From contig NZ_JASZYK010000006.1 in NCBI RefSeq assembly GCF_030317035.1, forward strand, positions 186,001 to 250,000: 64,000 nt of DNA. The letters are read 5' to 3'. How positions within the stretch are numbered: the first letter of the stretch is position 1; the number at the start of each line of letters is the position of its first letter. This document shows, in pieces, positions 1-7,492 of the stretch. The position numbers and the translations under genes were made by a program. This stretch comes from Variovorax sp. J22G73. Its GTDB lineage: Bacteria > Pseudomonadota > Gammaproteobacteria > Burkholderiales > Burkholderiaceae_C. The notes below the pieces were generated by a model. It searched no databases. It saw only the letters and a program-made list of their open reading frames with translations, and was not told the DNA's origin.

Positions 1-371
1 TCGCCCTTGAGCAGCTGCGGAATGCCGCAGGCGAACTCGACGATGTCGATGCCGCGGCTGACCTCGCCCTGCGCGTCGGTGAAGACCTTGCCGTGCTCGG
101 CGGTGATGAGGTGGGCCAGCTCGTCCTTGTGCTCGTTGAGCAGCTGCAGGAACTTGAACATGACGCGCGCGCGGCGGATCGGCGGGGTGTCGGCCCAGGC
201 CGGGAAGGCGGCCTGCGCGGCGGCCACGGCGGCGCCGACCTGCGCGGCATCGGCCAGGCCGGCCTTGCCGGTGACGGCGCCGGTGGCGGGGTTGGTCACG
301 TCCTGCGTGCGGCCGGAGGTGTTGGCGGCGGGCTTGCCGGCGATGAAGTGGTCGATGGAGGTGGTGGACAT
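1..371 (-). CDS. mmsA: methylmalonate-semialdehyde dehydrogenase (CoA-acylating), N-terminal part
   Basis: The reverse strand from the ATG at 371 reads MSTTSIDHFIAGKPAANTSG and continues as an aldehyde dehydrogenase N-terminus, with phrases such as VTNPATGAVTGKAG and ITAEHGKVFTDAQGEVSRG, to the left edge of the window without a stop. This is the start of the CoA-acylating (methyl)malonate-semialdehyde dehydrogenase family, which works in valine, inositol and beta-alanine breakdown and yields propionyl-CoA or acetyl-CoA. Only about 123 residues are present, so the catalytic Cys cannot be seen. It is divergent from the LysR gene at 512, a usual arrangement for a regulator and its target. The family call is firm; the exact substrate is inferred. 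Confidence 0.85.
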   Translation of the reverse strand, partial: MSTTSIDHFIAGKPAANTSGRTQDVTNPATGAVTGKAGLADAAQVGAAVAAAQAAFPAWADTPPIRRARVMFKFLQLLNEHKDELAHLITAEHGKVFTDAQGEVSRGIDIVEFACGIPQLLKG

Positions 372-483
372 GAAGAGGGCCTTGAAGGGCGTTGCTGTCA
401 GGGGGACGTCGGGAGGATGTCGGGGAGGATGTGGCCAGTTTAGGCAGCGGCACGGCCCGCGCCTAGCCACGAGGCTTGAACTT

Positions 484-505
484 ATTGTTCACTCTGCTGA
501 ACAAT
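484..505. promoter_or_regulatory. inverted repeat, likely LysR operator
   Basis: A perfect inverted repeat, ATTGTTCA-N6-TGAACAAT, lies between the divergent mmsA and LysR genes and ends 6 bp before the LysR ATG at 512. It is AT-rich against a GC-rich background. Position and symmetry suggest the binding site of the adjacent LysR protein. This is inference from sequence only. Confidence 0.55.
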
Positions 506-511
506 GCAAGC

Positions 512-1504
512 ATGAAACCCCAAAATATCGAGGCGCTGTGGACGCACCTGCACTGGCTCACGGTGCTGGCCCAGCAGGGCAGCTTCACGGCCGCGGCGCT
601 GCGCCTGGGCGTGAGCAAGGCCGCCATGAGCCAGCGCATCGCCGAGCTCGAGCGGGCCGCGGAGGCGCCGTTGGTGCAGCGCACCACGCGCAGCGTGCGG
701 CTCACCGAGGCCGGCCAGCGGCTGGTGGAAGACATGCGCGGGCCCTTCGAGCAGATTGCCCACAGCTTCGCCGGCGTGCGCGACCTGGCGGGCGTGCCGC
801 GCGGGCTGGTGCGCGTCACGGCGCCGGTGGCCTTCGCGCGCCAGCAGCTGGTGCCGCGGCTGGCCGACTTCCTGCGCGCGCACCCCGAGATCCGCATCGA
901 GCTGGACCTGTCGGACCGGCTGAGCTCGCTGGCCATGGAAGGCTTCGACCTGGCCATTCGCCACACGGCGGCGCCGCCCGACACGCACGTGGCCTGGACG
1001 CTGTGCGAAACCCGCTCGCTGCTGGTGGCCAGCCGCGCCTACCTGCGCCGCCGCGGCACGCCGCGCGAGCCGCAGGCGCTGGCCGGGCACGACTGCCTGC
1101 ACTACCCGCGCGCGCAGGACACGCCGACCTGGCACTTCGAGGCGCGAAAGCCGTCGCCGAAAACCACTGGTCGATCCACCGGTAAATCGGCGGGCAAGGC
1201 CACCAGCAAACCCACCGCCCCCCGCATCACGGTGCCGGTGTCGGGCCCGCTGGTCGCCAACAACAGCGAAGCGTTGCGGGACGCGGCCGCCACGGGGCTG
1301 GGCATTGCGCTGGTGCCCGACTTCAGCGCGCAGTCGGCGCTGCAGTCGGGCAAGCTGGTGGAGGTGCTGCCGCAATGGCGATCGGTGGGCGCCTTCGGCG
1401 AGCGGCTGTACGCGATACGGCCCTACGCCACGCATGTGCCGCAGGCGGTGACGGCGTTCGTGGGCTGGCTGCGCGCCACGCTGGCGGACGGCTTCGCGGC
1501 ATGA
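512..1504 (+). CDS. LysR-family transcriptional regulator
   Basis: A 330-residue protein with an N-terminal winged helix-turn-helix (roughly residues 15-60, with FTAAALRLGVSKAAMSQRI) followed by a LysR substrate-binding domain (RGLVRVTAPVAFARQQLVPRL onward). I chose the ATG at 512 and not the in-frame TTG at 476, because the upstream choice would place the inverted repeat 484-505 inside the gene. A Lys/Thr/Ser-rich low-complexity insert (GRSTGKSAGKATSKPT) lies about two thirds along and probably forms a surface loop. It is divergent from mmsA and likely controls it; the effector is unknown. Confidence 0.88.
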   Translation: MKPQNIEALWTHLHWLTVLAQQGSFTAAALRLGVSKAAMSQRIAELERAAEAPLVQRTTRSVRLTEAGQRLVEDMRGPFEQIAHSFAGVRDLAGVPRGLVRVTAPVAFARQQLVPRLADFLRAHPEIRIELDLSDRLSSLAMEGFDLAIRHTAAPPDTHVAWTLCETRSLLVASRAYLRRRGTPREPQALAGHDCLHYPRAQDTPTWHFEARKPSPKTTGRSTGKSAGKATSKPTAPRITVPVSGPLVANNSEALRDAAATGLGIALVPDFSAQSALQSGKLVEVLPQWRSVGAFGERLYAIRPYATHVPQAVTAFVGWLRATLADGFAA

Positions 1505-1652
1505 TTTCGTAAGCAGCGTTACCTGAAGAAAACCTGAACAAACGGCGTCGTGCCCTACGCACACGAAGGGTCTGTGACATAAGACTCACGGATGCACCCG
1601 GTTACGATGCGCCCAACCCCCGCTTTTTGTTTACTTTCCCCTCATTCGCCCT

Positions 1653-2819
1653 ATGTCCCCTGCCACATCGCCTGCCGACGCTTCAGCCGCCGACAGCGCG
1701 TGGCCCCGCGTCGGGCAGCGTGAACAGGAAGGCCGGCAGTGGACGGTGGCCAGCGGCCGCTGGACCGCGCTGGGCATGTCGTCCAAGCCGGCGTGGACGG
1801 CGCTGTCGAAGAGCCTCGAGGCCGCCCCCGCCGCCGACGACCGCGCCTGGGACCTGCGCCCCGTCGAGCAGCTCGACCACATCGGCGCGCAGCTGCTGTG
1901 GGAGCACTGGCGCCACCAGTGGCCCGCCACGCTGGAAATGGAGCCGCAGCACAAGGCGGTGCTCGACCAGGTGGCGCAATACACCGTCGCCACGCCCGAC
2001 GAACCCGCCCCCACGCTGATCGACCGCGTGCGCGCGTTCTCGCACAACGGGCCGCGCGCCATGTACGTGATGCGCGACCTGACCGAGCTGATCGGGCAGC
2101 TGGCCATCGACGTGGGCCGGCTCATCAAGGCGCCGCACCGCGGGCCGTGGCGCGACTTCTCGGGGCACCTGTACCAGTTCGGCGCCACGGCGCTGCACAT
2201 CACGGCGCTGGTCGGGCTGCTGATCGGCGTGGTGCTGGCCTACCTGATCTCGCAGCAGCTGCGCCAGTACGGCGCCGAGACCTTCGTGGTGAACATCCTC
2301 GGGCTGTCGCTGGTGCGCGAGCTCGGGCCGGTGCTGGCGGCGGTGCTCATCGCCGGGCGCTCGGGCTCGGCCATCACCGCGCAGATCGGCGTGATGCGCG
2401 TCACCGAAGAGCTCGACGCCATGCGCGTCATGGGCATTCCGCACGGCTTCCGGCTGGTGATGCCGCGGGTGCTGGCGCTGGCCATCGCGATGCCGCTCAT
2501 CAGCCTGTGGACCTCGATGGCGGCGCTGGCCGGCGGCATGCTGGCGGCCGACGCGGCGCTGGACATTTCACCGGCCTACTTTCTCTCGGCGCTGCCGCGC
2601 GCGGTGCCCATCTCGAACCTGTGGCTGGCCATGGCCAAGTCGGCGGTGTTCGGCGTGCTCATCGCGCTGATCGGCTGCTACTTCGGCATGAAGGTCAAGC
2701 CCAACACCGAGAGCCTGGGGCGCGGCACCACGTCGTCGGTGGTGACCTCGATCACCGCGGTGATCCTCGTGGACGCCTTGTTCGCCGTGCTCTTCAAGGG
2801 CATCGGGTTCCGGGGATGA
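1653..2819 (+). CDS. MlaE-type ABC lipid transport permease with N-terminal STAS-like domain
   Basis: A 388-residue inner-membrane protein. The first ~125 residues are soluble and resemble a STAS (MlaB-like) domain (WTVASGRWTALGMSS, WDLRPVEQLDHIGAQLLWEHW). The remainder is a MlaE/DUF140 permease with the hallmark stretch LGLSLVRELGPVLAAVLIAGRSGSA and several hydrophobic segments. The family moves phospholipids between inner and outer membranes. In E. coli MlaB and MlaE are separate proteins; here they appear fused. It heads an operon with the ATPase 4 bp downstream, then the MCE protein and lipoprotein. No good ribosome-binding site precedes the ATG, so the exact start is somewhat uncertain. 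Confidence 0.88.
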   Translation: MSPATSPADASAADSAWPRVGQREQEGRQWTVASGRWTALGMSSKPAWTALSKSLEAAPAADDRAWDLRPVEQLDHIGAQLLWEHWRHQWPATLEMEPQHKAVLDQVAQYTVATPDEPAPTLIDRVRAFSHNGPRAMYVMRDLTELIGQLAIDVGRLIKAPHRGPWRDFSGHLYQFGATALHITALVGLLIGVVLAYLISQQLRQYGAETFVVNILGLSLVRELGPVLAAVLIAGRSGSAITAQIGVMRVTEELDAMRVMGIPHGFRLVMPRVLALAIAMPLISLWTSMAALAGGMLAADAALDISPAYFLSALPRAVPISNLWLAMAKSAVFGVLIALIGCYFGMKVKPNTESLGRGTTSSVVTSITAVILVDALFAVLFKGIGFRG

Positions 2820-2823
2820 CGCC

Positions 2824-3699
2824 ATGAGCATGCCCGTGCGCCCCGACACCAACACCACCGTGGTGGACATCCGCAACCTGTGGACCGTGTTCAGGAACGC
2901 CGACGGCGAGCAAGTGGTGCACCGCGACCTGCAGCTGCACATCGACCGCGGCGAGGTGCTGTCGCTGGTGGGCGGCTCGGGCACGGGCAAGACGGTGCTG
3001 CTGCGCCAGATCCTCGGGCTGGAGAAGCCCACGCGCGGCACGGTCGAGGTGCTGGGCCAGGAGCCCGGCGAGCTCAGCGCCTCGGGCGCGGCCAACGTGG
3101 GCATGCTGTTTCAGCACGGGGCGCTGTTCTCGGCCTTCAGCGTGCTGGAGAACATCGCCTTTCCGCTGCGCGAGCTGAAGCTGCTGCCCGACGAGCTCAT
3201 CCGCCACGCGGCGCTGGTGAAGCTGCAGATGGTGGGCCTGGGCCCGCAGCACGCCAACAAGAGCCCGTCGGACCTGTCGGGCGGCATGATCAAGCGCGTG
3301 GCGCTGGCGCGCGCGCTCATCATGGACCCGCCGCTGCTGCTGCTGGACGAACCCACGGCCGGCCTGGACCCCGAGGCTTCGGACAGCTTCTGCGACCTGC
3401 TGCGCGGCCTGCACCGCGAGCTGGGGCTGACGGTGGTGATGGTGACGCACGACCTGGACACGCTGTTCGACCTGAGCACCCGCATCGCGGTGCTGGCCGA
3501 CCAGAAGGTGATCGTCACCGGCGCGGCGCGCGAGGTCATCGCGTACCCGCACCCCTTCATCCACGAATACTTTCTCGGCGGGCGCGGCCAGCGCGCACTC
3601 GAGGCGCTGCACGACAGGCCCGCCGACACGACCGCGACCACTTCCCCCGTCGCTTCCCCCGTCGCTTCCCGGCAACCCGCCGCGCAGGCGGACCGCTGA
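2824..3699 (+). CDS. MlaF-type ABC transporter ATPase
   Basis: A 291-residue ATPase with Walker A GGSGTGKT (about residue 50), signature LSGGMIKRVALARA and Walker B LLLLDEPTAGLDPEA. The Met/Ile in the signature (GGMIKR rather than GGQ) is typical of the MlaF family. It should energise the permease at 1653. The C-terminal tail carries a Pro/Ala-rich segment encoded partly by a 12-bp tandem repeat (3641-3664). The start is 4 bp after the permease stop, so the two are probably translationally linked. Confidence 0.92.
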   Translation: MSMPVRPDTNTTVVDIRNLWTVFRNADGEQVVHRDLQLHIDRGEVLSLVGGSGTGKTVLLRQILGLEKPTRGTVEVLGQEPGELSASGAANVGMLFQHGALFSAFSVLENIAFPLRELKLLPDELIRHAALVKLQMVGLGPQHANKSPSDLSGGMIKRVALARALIMDPPLLLLDEPTAGLDPEASDSFCDLLRGLHRELGLTVVMVTHDLDTLFDLSTRIAVLADQKVIVTGAAREVIAYPHPFIHEYFLGGRGQRALEALHDRPADTTATTSPVASPVASRQPAAQADR

Positions 3700-3723
3700 A
3701 GCCCTGAAAGGCAGGACACCCCC

Positions 3724-4683
3724 ATGGAAAACAAGGCCCACGCTTTCGCCGCCGGCGCCTTCGTGCTCGGCCTGGTCGCCGCGCTCGTCGCGCTGGTGAT
3801 CTGGTTCACGCGAGACAACACCGTGCGCAACGTGTATGAGCTGTCCACGCGCGAGGCCGTCAGCGGCCTGCAGCCGCAGGCCATGGTGCGCTACCGCGGC
3901 ATCGCGGTGGGCAAGGTGACCTCGATCGACTTCGACCCCAAGGTGAAGGGCAACGTGCGCGTGCGCATCACGGTCGACGAGCGCGTGCCGCTCACCGCCT
4001 CCAGCTTCGCCACGCTGAGCTACCAGGGCGTGACCGGCCTGGCCTTCATCGCGCTGGACGACAAGGGCGAGTCGAGCGTGGTGCTCAAGCCCGACAACGA
4101 CGACCCGCCGCGCATTCCGCTGAAGCCCTCGATGCTGGCGCAGCTGCAGGACCGCGGCGAGGCCATCATCAACCAGGTCGAAGAGGTGACCAAGCGCGCC
4201 AACCAGCTGCTGAGCGACCCCAACCAGAAGCGCGCGGCCGATGCGCTGGAGAACATCGCGGCCGCCTCGGCCAGCGCCAACACGCTGCTCAAGACGCTGG
4301 ACACCACGGTGAAGACCGGCCTGAACCCGGTGCTCACCAGGCTGCCCGACACCATGGCCTCGGTGAAGAAGGCGGCCGGCGACGTCTCGCGCGTGGCCAA
4401 CAACTTCAACACCACCGTGGGCCGGCTGAACGCGCCCGACGGCCCGGTCGAGCGCCTGAGCGACGGCACCAAGGCGCTGGCGCAGGCGGTCGACTCGTTC
4501 AACGCCGCCACCCTGCCGCGCGTGAACCGCGTGGCCGACGACACCTCGCACGCCGTGCGCCGGCTGGGCCGGGCGGCGGACAGCATCAACGACAACCCGC
4601 AATCGCTGCTGTTCGGCAACGGCGGCGCGGCCGCGGGCCCGGGCGAGCCGGGCTTCAGCGCGCCGGCCGCCGCGAACCGCTGA
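3724..4683 (+). CDS. MCE-domain lipid-binding protein (MlaD-like)
   Basis: A 319-residue protein with a single N-terminal membrane anchor (about residues 10-28, AFVLGLVAALVALVIWF) and a periplasmic MCE domain (about residues 40-120, ending YQGVTGLAFIALDD). A long alpha-helical, Ala/Asn-rich C-terminal part follows. MCE proteins form the periplasmic lipid-conducting ring of Mla-type systems and sit on the permease. The extended helical tail is longer than in E. coli MlaD and closer to the MCE proteins of betaproteobacterial permease-ATPase-MCE-lipoprotein operons. It lies third in the operon. Confidence 0.9.
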   Translation: MENKAHAFAAGAFVLGLVAALVALVIWFTRDNTVRNVYELSTREAVSGLQPQAMVRYRGIAVGKVTSIDFDPKVKGNVRVRITVDERVPLTASSFATLSYQGVTGLAFIALDDKGESSVVLKPDNDDPPRIPLKPSMLAQLQDRGEAIINQVEEVTKRANQLLSDPNQKRAADALENIAAASASANTLLKTLDTTVKTGLNPVLTRLPDTMASVKKAAGDVSRVANNFNTTVGRLNAPDGPVERLSDGTKALAQAVDSFNAATLPRVNRVADDTSHAVRRLGRAADSINDNPQSLLFGNGGAAAGPGEPGFSAPAAANR

Positions 4684-4697
4684 GGGAGGCCAAGCGC

Positions 4698-5414
4698 ATG
4701 ACCAAGAACCTGAACACCACCGCCCGGTCCCGGACCGCCCTGCCGGCCTTTGTACACACGGCCTTCGCCGCGCTGGCGCTCGGCGCCGCCCTGCTGGCCG
4801 CCGGCTGCGGCGCGCTGCCCGACAAGCCCGCGCGCGCCACGCTGTACGACTTCGGCCCCGGCATGACGGCTCCGGCCGCCGCGCCCGCGGTCGCCACACT
4901 GCCCACGCTGGCGCTGGCCGAGTTCGAGAGCAACTCGCGCCTGGACGGCACGCAGATCCTGTACCGCCTGGGCTACGCCGACGCCAACGAGCTTCGCCCG
5001 TACGGCCAGTCGCGCTGGAGCCAGCCGCCCGCGCAGCTGCTGCGCCAGCGTCTGCGCGACGCGCTGGCCGCGCGCCGCATGGTGCTCGGCCCGGAAGAAA
5101 GCGCCACCATCGCGCGCGGCAAGGGCGAGGTGCCCGACACGCTGCGCATCTCGCTCGACGAGTTCAGCCACTACTTCGATTCGGCCAGCGCCAGCGTGGG
5201 CCTGGTGCGCCTGCGCGCCACGCTCATCCGCGGCACCGCCGGCGGCGACCGCGTGCTGGGCCAGCGAACCTTCACCGTGCGCAGCCCCGCCACCAGCGCC
5301 GATGCGCCCGGCGGCGTGAAGGCGCTGATCGCGGCCAGCGACACCGCCTCGGGCGAGCTGGTTCAGTGGGTCGACCAGCTGCAGCAACAGCAGGCCGCGG
5401 CGCCCCGGCAGTAG
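4698..5414 (+). CDS. ABC-type transport auxiliary lipoprotein (PqiC/YmbA-like)
   Basis: A 238-residue lipoprotein: a hydrophobic signal ends in the lipobox LAAGC, followed by a domain starting with ATLYDFGP and containing LALAEFESNSRLDGTQILYRLGYADANELRPYGQSRWS in sense order (given here as its key words). This is the ABC_trans_aux/PqiC-type fold found next to MCE operons. It probably sits at the outer membrane and helps form the lipid bridge. It is the last member of the MCE operon, 14 bp after the MCE gene. Function is inferred from context. Confidence 0.82.
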   Translation: MTKNLNTTARSRTALPAFVHTAFAALALGAALLAAGCGALPDKPARATLYDFGPGMTAPAAAPAVATLPTLALAEFESNSRLDGTQILYRLGYADANELRPYGQSRWSQPPAQLLRQRLRDALAARRMVLGPEESATIARGKGEVPDTLRISLDEFSHYFDSASASVGLVRLRATLIRGTAGGDRVLGQRTFTVRSPATSADAPGGVKALIAASDTASGELVQWVDQLQQQQAAAPRQ

Positions 5415-5456
5415 GCGACCGCTTCCAGCCACCGGTCAACGCACAGGAGCGATCCC

Positions 5457-5678
5457 ATGAACGTCACTCGCATCGTCGGCATCCTGTTGATCGTGGCCGG
5501 CATCGCGGCCATCGGCGTGGGCAGCTTCAGCTTCACCAAGGAAACCCACGAGGCCAAGCTCGGCCCGCTGGAGTTCTCGCTGAAAGAGAAGCAGACCGTC
5601 GCCATTCCGGCCTGGGCCGGCGTGGCCGCGATCGTGGTGGGCGGGGCGCTGGTGCTGCTGGGCGGCAAGAAGGGCTGA
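5457..5678 (+). CDS. small membrane protein, DUF3185-like
   Basis: A 73-residue protein with two hydrophobic segments (about residues 5-23 and 52-68) separated by a short polar loop (KETHEAKLGPLEFSLKEKQ). It ends in a GGKKG tail. It matches the pattern of small DUF3185-type inner-membrane proteins, whose function is unknown. A clear ribosome-binding site (AGGAG) precedes the ATG. It follows the lipoprotein gene by 42 bp and may be co-transcribed. It is convergent with the sirtuin gene; no convincing terminator hairpin lies between them. Confidence 0.75.
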   Translation: MNVTRIVGILLIVAGIAAIGVGSFSFTKETHEAKLGPLEFSLKEKQTVAIPAWAGVAAIVVGGALVLLGGKKG

Positions 5679-5713
5679 GGCCCCCGGCCCTGTCCAGCTC
5701 GGCCCTGTTCTTT

Positions 5714-6463
5714 TCAGCCCAGCCCGGCCAGCAGCTTCGGCAGCAACTCTTCCGAAGCACCGCGCAGCACCACCGACGCCGCATCGTCCAGGTGCGGCAG
5801 CGGCTCCAGGTTGAGCGTGACCAGCTTGGCGCCATGCGCCAGCGCGGTCTGCGGCAGTTCGGCCGCGGGGTAGACGATGGTGGTGCTGCCGACCACCACG
5901 AACAGGTCGCACTCCTGCGCCGCCACCTGCGCGTCGAGCAGCACGCCGGCGTTGAGCATCTCGCCGAACATCACCACGTCGGGGCGCGCATGCGAGCCGC
6001 AGCGCAGGCAGCGGTGAAAGGGCCACGGGCCGCTGCGGTTGCCGCAGTGGTCGCAGCGCCAGCGGCGCAGCGAGCCGTGCAGCTCGAGCACGTCCTGCCC
6101 GCCGGCCAGCGTGAGCAGGCCGTCGACGTTCTGCGTCACCAGCCGCGTGGCCGGACGCAGCCGCTGCAGCTGCGCCAGCGCGGCGTGGCCCGGGTTGGGC
6201 TGGGCCGACTCGATCACCGACAGCCGCTGCGCCCAGAACCTGGTGAAGCCCGAGGGGTCGCGCTGCAGGTCTTCGGCGTGCGAGAACTGCAGGGCGTTCT
6301 GGCTCTTCCACAGGCCGTCGGCGTCGCGGTAGGTCGGAATGCCGGAGGCGCGCGACAGGCCGGCGCCCGAGAAGACGACGATGCGCCGGGCGTTGCCCAG
6401 CAGCTGGGCCGCGGCATGCAGGGAAGAAGAAAGGTCGGGTGCGGATGCGGAAGCTGGCGTCAT
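5714..6463 (-). CDS. NAD-dependent protein deacylase (sirtuin)
   Basis: A 249-residue sirtuin. The NAD-binding GAGLSRASGIPTYRD motif is near residue 33, TQNVDGL follows, the catalytic His is in ELHGSLRRW, and there is a zinc site with CDHC and CLRC pairs. VVGSTTIVYPAAELP lies near the C-terminus. It removes acyl groups from lysines using NAD. The start at 6463 overlaps the IclR stop by 4 bp (ATGA), so the gene is translated from the same transcript as that regulator. The overlap supports this start over longer alternatives. Compared with E. coli CobB it is a usual-length class II/III-like sirtuin. Confidence 0.92.
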   Translation of the reverse strand: MTPASASAPDLSSSLHAAAQLLGNARRIVVFSGAGLSRASGIPTYRDADGLWKSQNALQFSHAEDLQRDPSGFTRFWAQRLSVIESAQPNPGHAALAQLQRLRPATRLVTQNVDGLLTLAGGQDVLELHGSLRRWRCDHCGNRSGPWPFHRCLRCGSHARPDVVMFGEMLNAGVLLDAQVAAQECDLFVVVGSTTIVYPAAELPQTALAHGAKLVTLNLEPLPHLDDAASVVLRGASEELLPKLLAGLG

Positions 6464-7320
6464 CTGTCTGATCTGGGGCTGTTCGCGGGCGTCGCAACGC
6501 TGGCGCCCAGCCGTTGCGACACCGTGTCCGCGCAGGCCTTGAGCGCGCGGGCAATCTCGCCGTCCCACGCGGTATTGAAGATGCCGGCCGGGCCGATGGC
6601 GGTCACGGCCAGCACGATGGCGCCGGTGTGGTCGAACACGGGCGCGGCCATGGCGCTCACGCCTTCGATGACCTCGCCGTCGGAGCGGCTGATGCCATGG
6701 TCGCGCACCTCTTGCAGCTGGCGCTCGAAGTCGCTCCACGAGGGCAGCGGCTGCACCGGCGGCATGCCGGCCGGGGCCGCGGGCTCGGCGCCCTTGCGCT
6801 GCTTCTGGCGCTGGCGCTCCTCGTCGAGCAGCTGGCGCACCACGCCAGCGTCGAGGTAGGTGGCGAACACCCGGCCCGAGGCGGTGTGCGTCAGCGAGAA
6901 CACCGTGCCGTGGCGCATGTTCACGTGCACCGGCGACGGCGACTCGGCCGTGCGCACGATGGTCGCGCCGCGCGCGCCCCACACGGCCAGCGCCACGGTG
7001 TGGCCGAGCTGCTGGGCCAGCTGACCGATCAGCGGGGTGGCGATGTGCACCGGGTCGGCCTGCTGCAGGCTGATGAGGCCCAGTTGCAAGGCGAGCGGGC
7101 CGAGCAGATAGTGGCCGCTGGCGCGGTCCTGCTCGATGAGGCCCAGCCGGCCGAAGCTGACCATGTACGGGTGCGCCTTGGCGGGCGTCATGTCGGCCTC
7201 GCGCGCGAGGTCTTTCAGCGCCATCGGCCGGCCGTGGTGCACCAGCGCGCGCAGCAGCTGTCCGCCGACTTCGATGCTCTGGATGCCGCGCTGGGCGCGG
7301 TCGGTGTCATTGGCTGCCAT
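6460..7320 (-). CDS. IclR-family transcriptional regulator
   Basis: A 286-residue regulator with an N-terminal winged helix (residues ~10-70, GGQLLRALVHHGRPMALKDLAREADMT) and a C-terminal IclR effector domain (HGTVFSLTHTASGRVFATYL, ISRSDGEVIEGVSAMAAPVFDHTG). A Gln/Arg/Lys-rich insertion (EERQRQKQRKG) lies in the effector domain. It is divergent from the homogentisate operon at 7493. The inverted repeat 7403-7425 lies between them, so it likely regulates that operon and itself. The sirtuin overlaps its 3' end by 4 bp. Confidence 0.92.
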   Translation of the reverse strand: MAANDTDRAQRGIQSIEVGGQLLRALVHHGRPMALKDLAREADMTPAKAHPYMVSFGRLGLIEQDRASGHYLLGPLALQLGLISLQQADPVHIATPLIGQLAQQLGHTVALAVWGARGATIVRTAESPSPVHVNMRHGTVFSLTHTASGRVFATYLDAGVVRQLLDEERQRQKQRKGAEPAAPAGMPPVQPLPSWSDFERQLQEVRDHGISRSDGEVIEGVSAMAAPVFDHTGAIVLAVTAIGPAGIFNTAWDGEIARALKACADTVSQRLGASVATPANSPRSDR

Positions 7321-7402
7321 GGCCCGCCGATCGTTCGTTCATGAAGAAGGGATTAGACATTAACTGATCCGACGCTTACACTGCCAAAATTCGTTCACAG
7401 CA

Positions 7403-7425
7403 AATTCGTTCGCCTTAGACGAATT
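7403..7425. promoter_or_regulatory. inverted repeat AATTCGT-N9-ACGAATT plus upstream half-site, likely IclR operator
   Basis: A perfect 7-bp inverted repeat with a 9-bp spacer occurs in the 172-bp divergent region between the IclR gene and the homogentisate operon. An extra direct copy of AATTCGTTC lies at 7388-7396. The AT-rich symmetric arrangement fits IclR-type operators. Binding is inferred, not shown. Confidence 0.55.
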
Positions 7426-7432
7426 AGTTTCG

Positions 7433-7468
7433 ACCCCGCATCCAACCCCGCATCCAACCCCGCATTCA
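7433..7468. repeat. 12-bp tandem repeat (x3) in the leader of the homogentisate operon
   Basis: The unit ACCCCGCATCCA occurs exactly twice (7433-7444, 7445-7456), then once with one change (7457-7468). It lies between the IclR operator candidate and the ribosome-binding site (GGAGA) of the gene at 7493. Copy number could vary between strains. Confidence 0.85.
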
Positions 7469-7492
7469 TCCCCACGACCACCGGAGACAACG

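Noticed and set aside
476..511. TTG start 36 bp upstream for the LysR gene
   Set aside because: It would place the perfect inverted repeat 484-505 in the coding region, and the ATG at 512 gives the usual LysR N-terminus.
2794..4899. Long open frame of about 700 codons on the minus strand over the MCE operon
   Set aside because: It is antisense to four clear genes, Arg/His/Ala/Gly-rich, and shows no domain. Such frames are common in GC-rich DNA.
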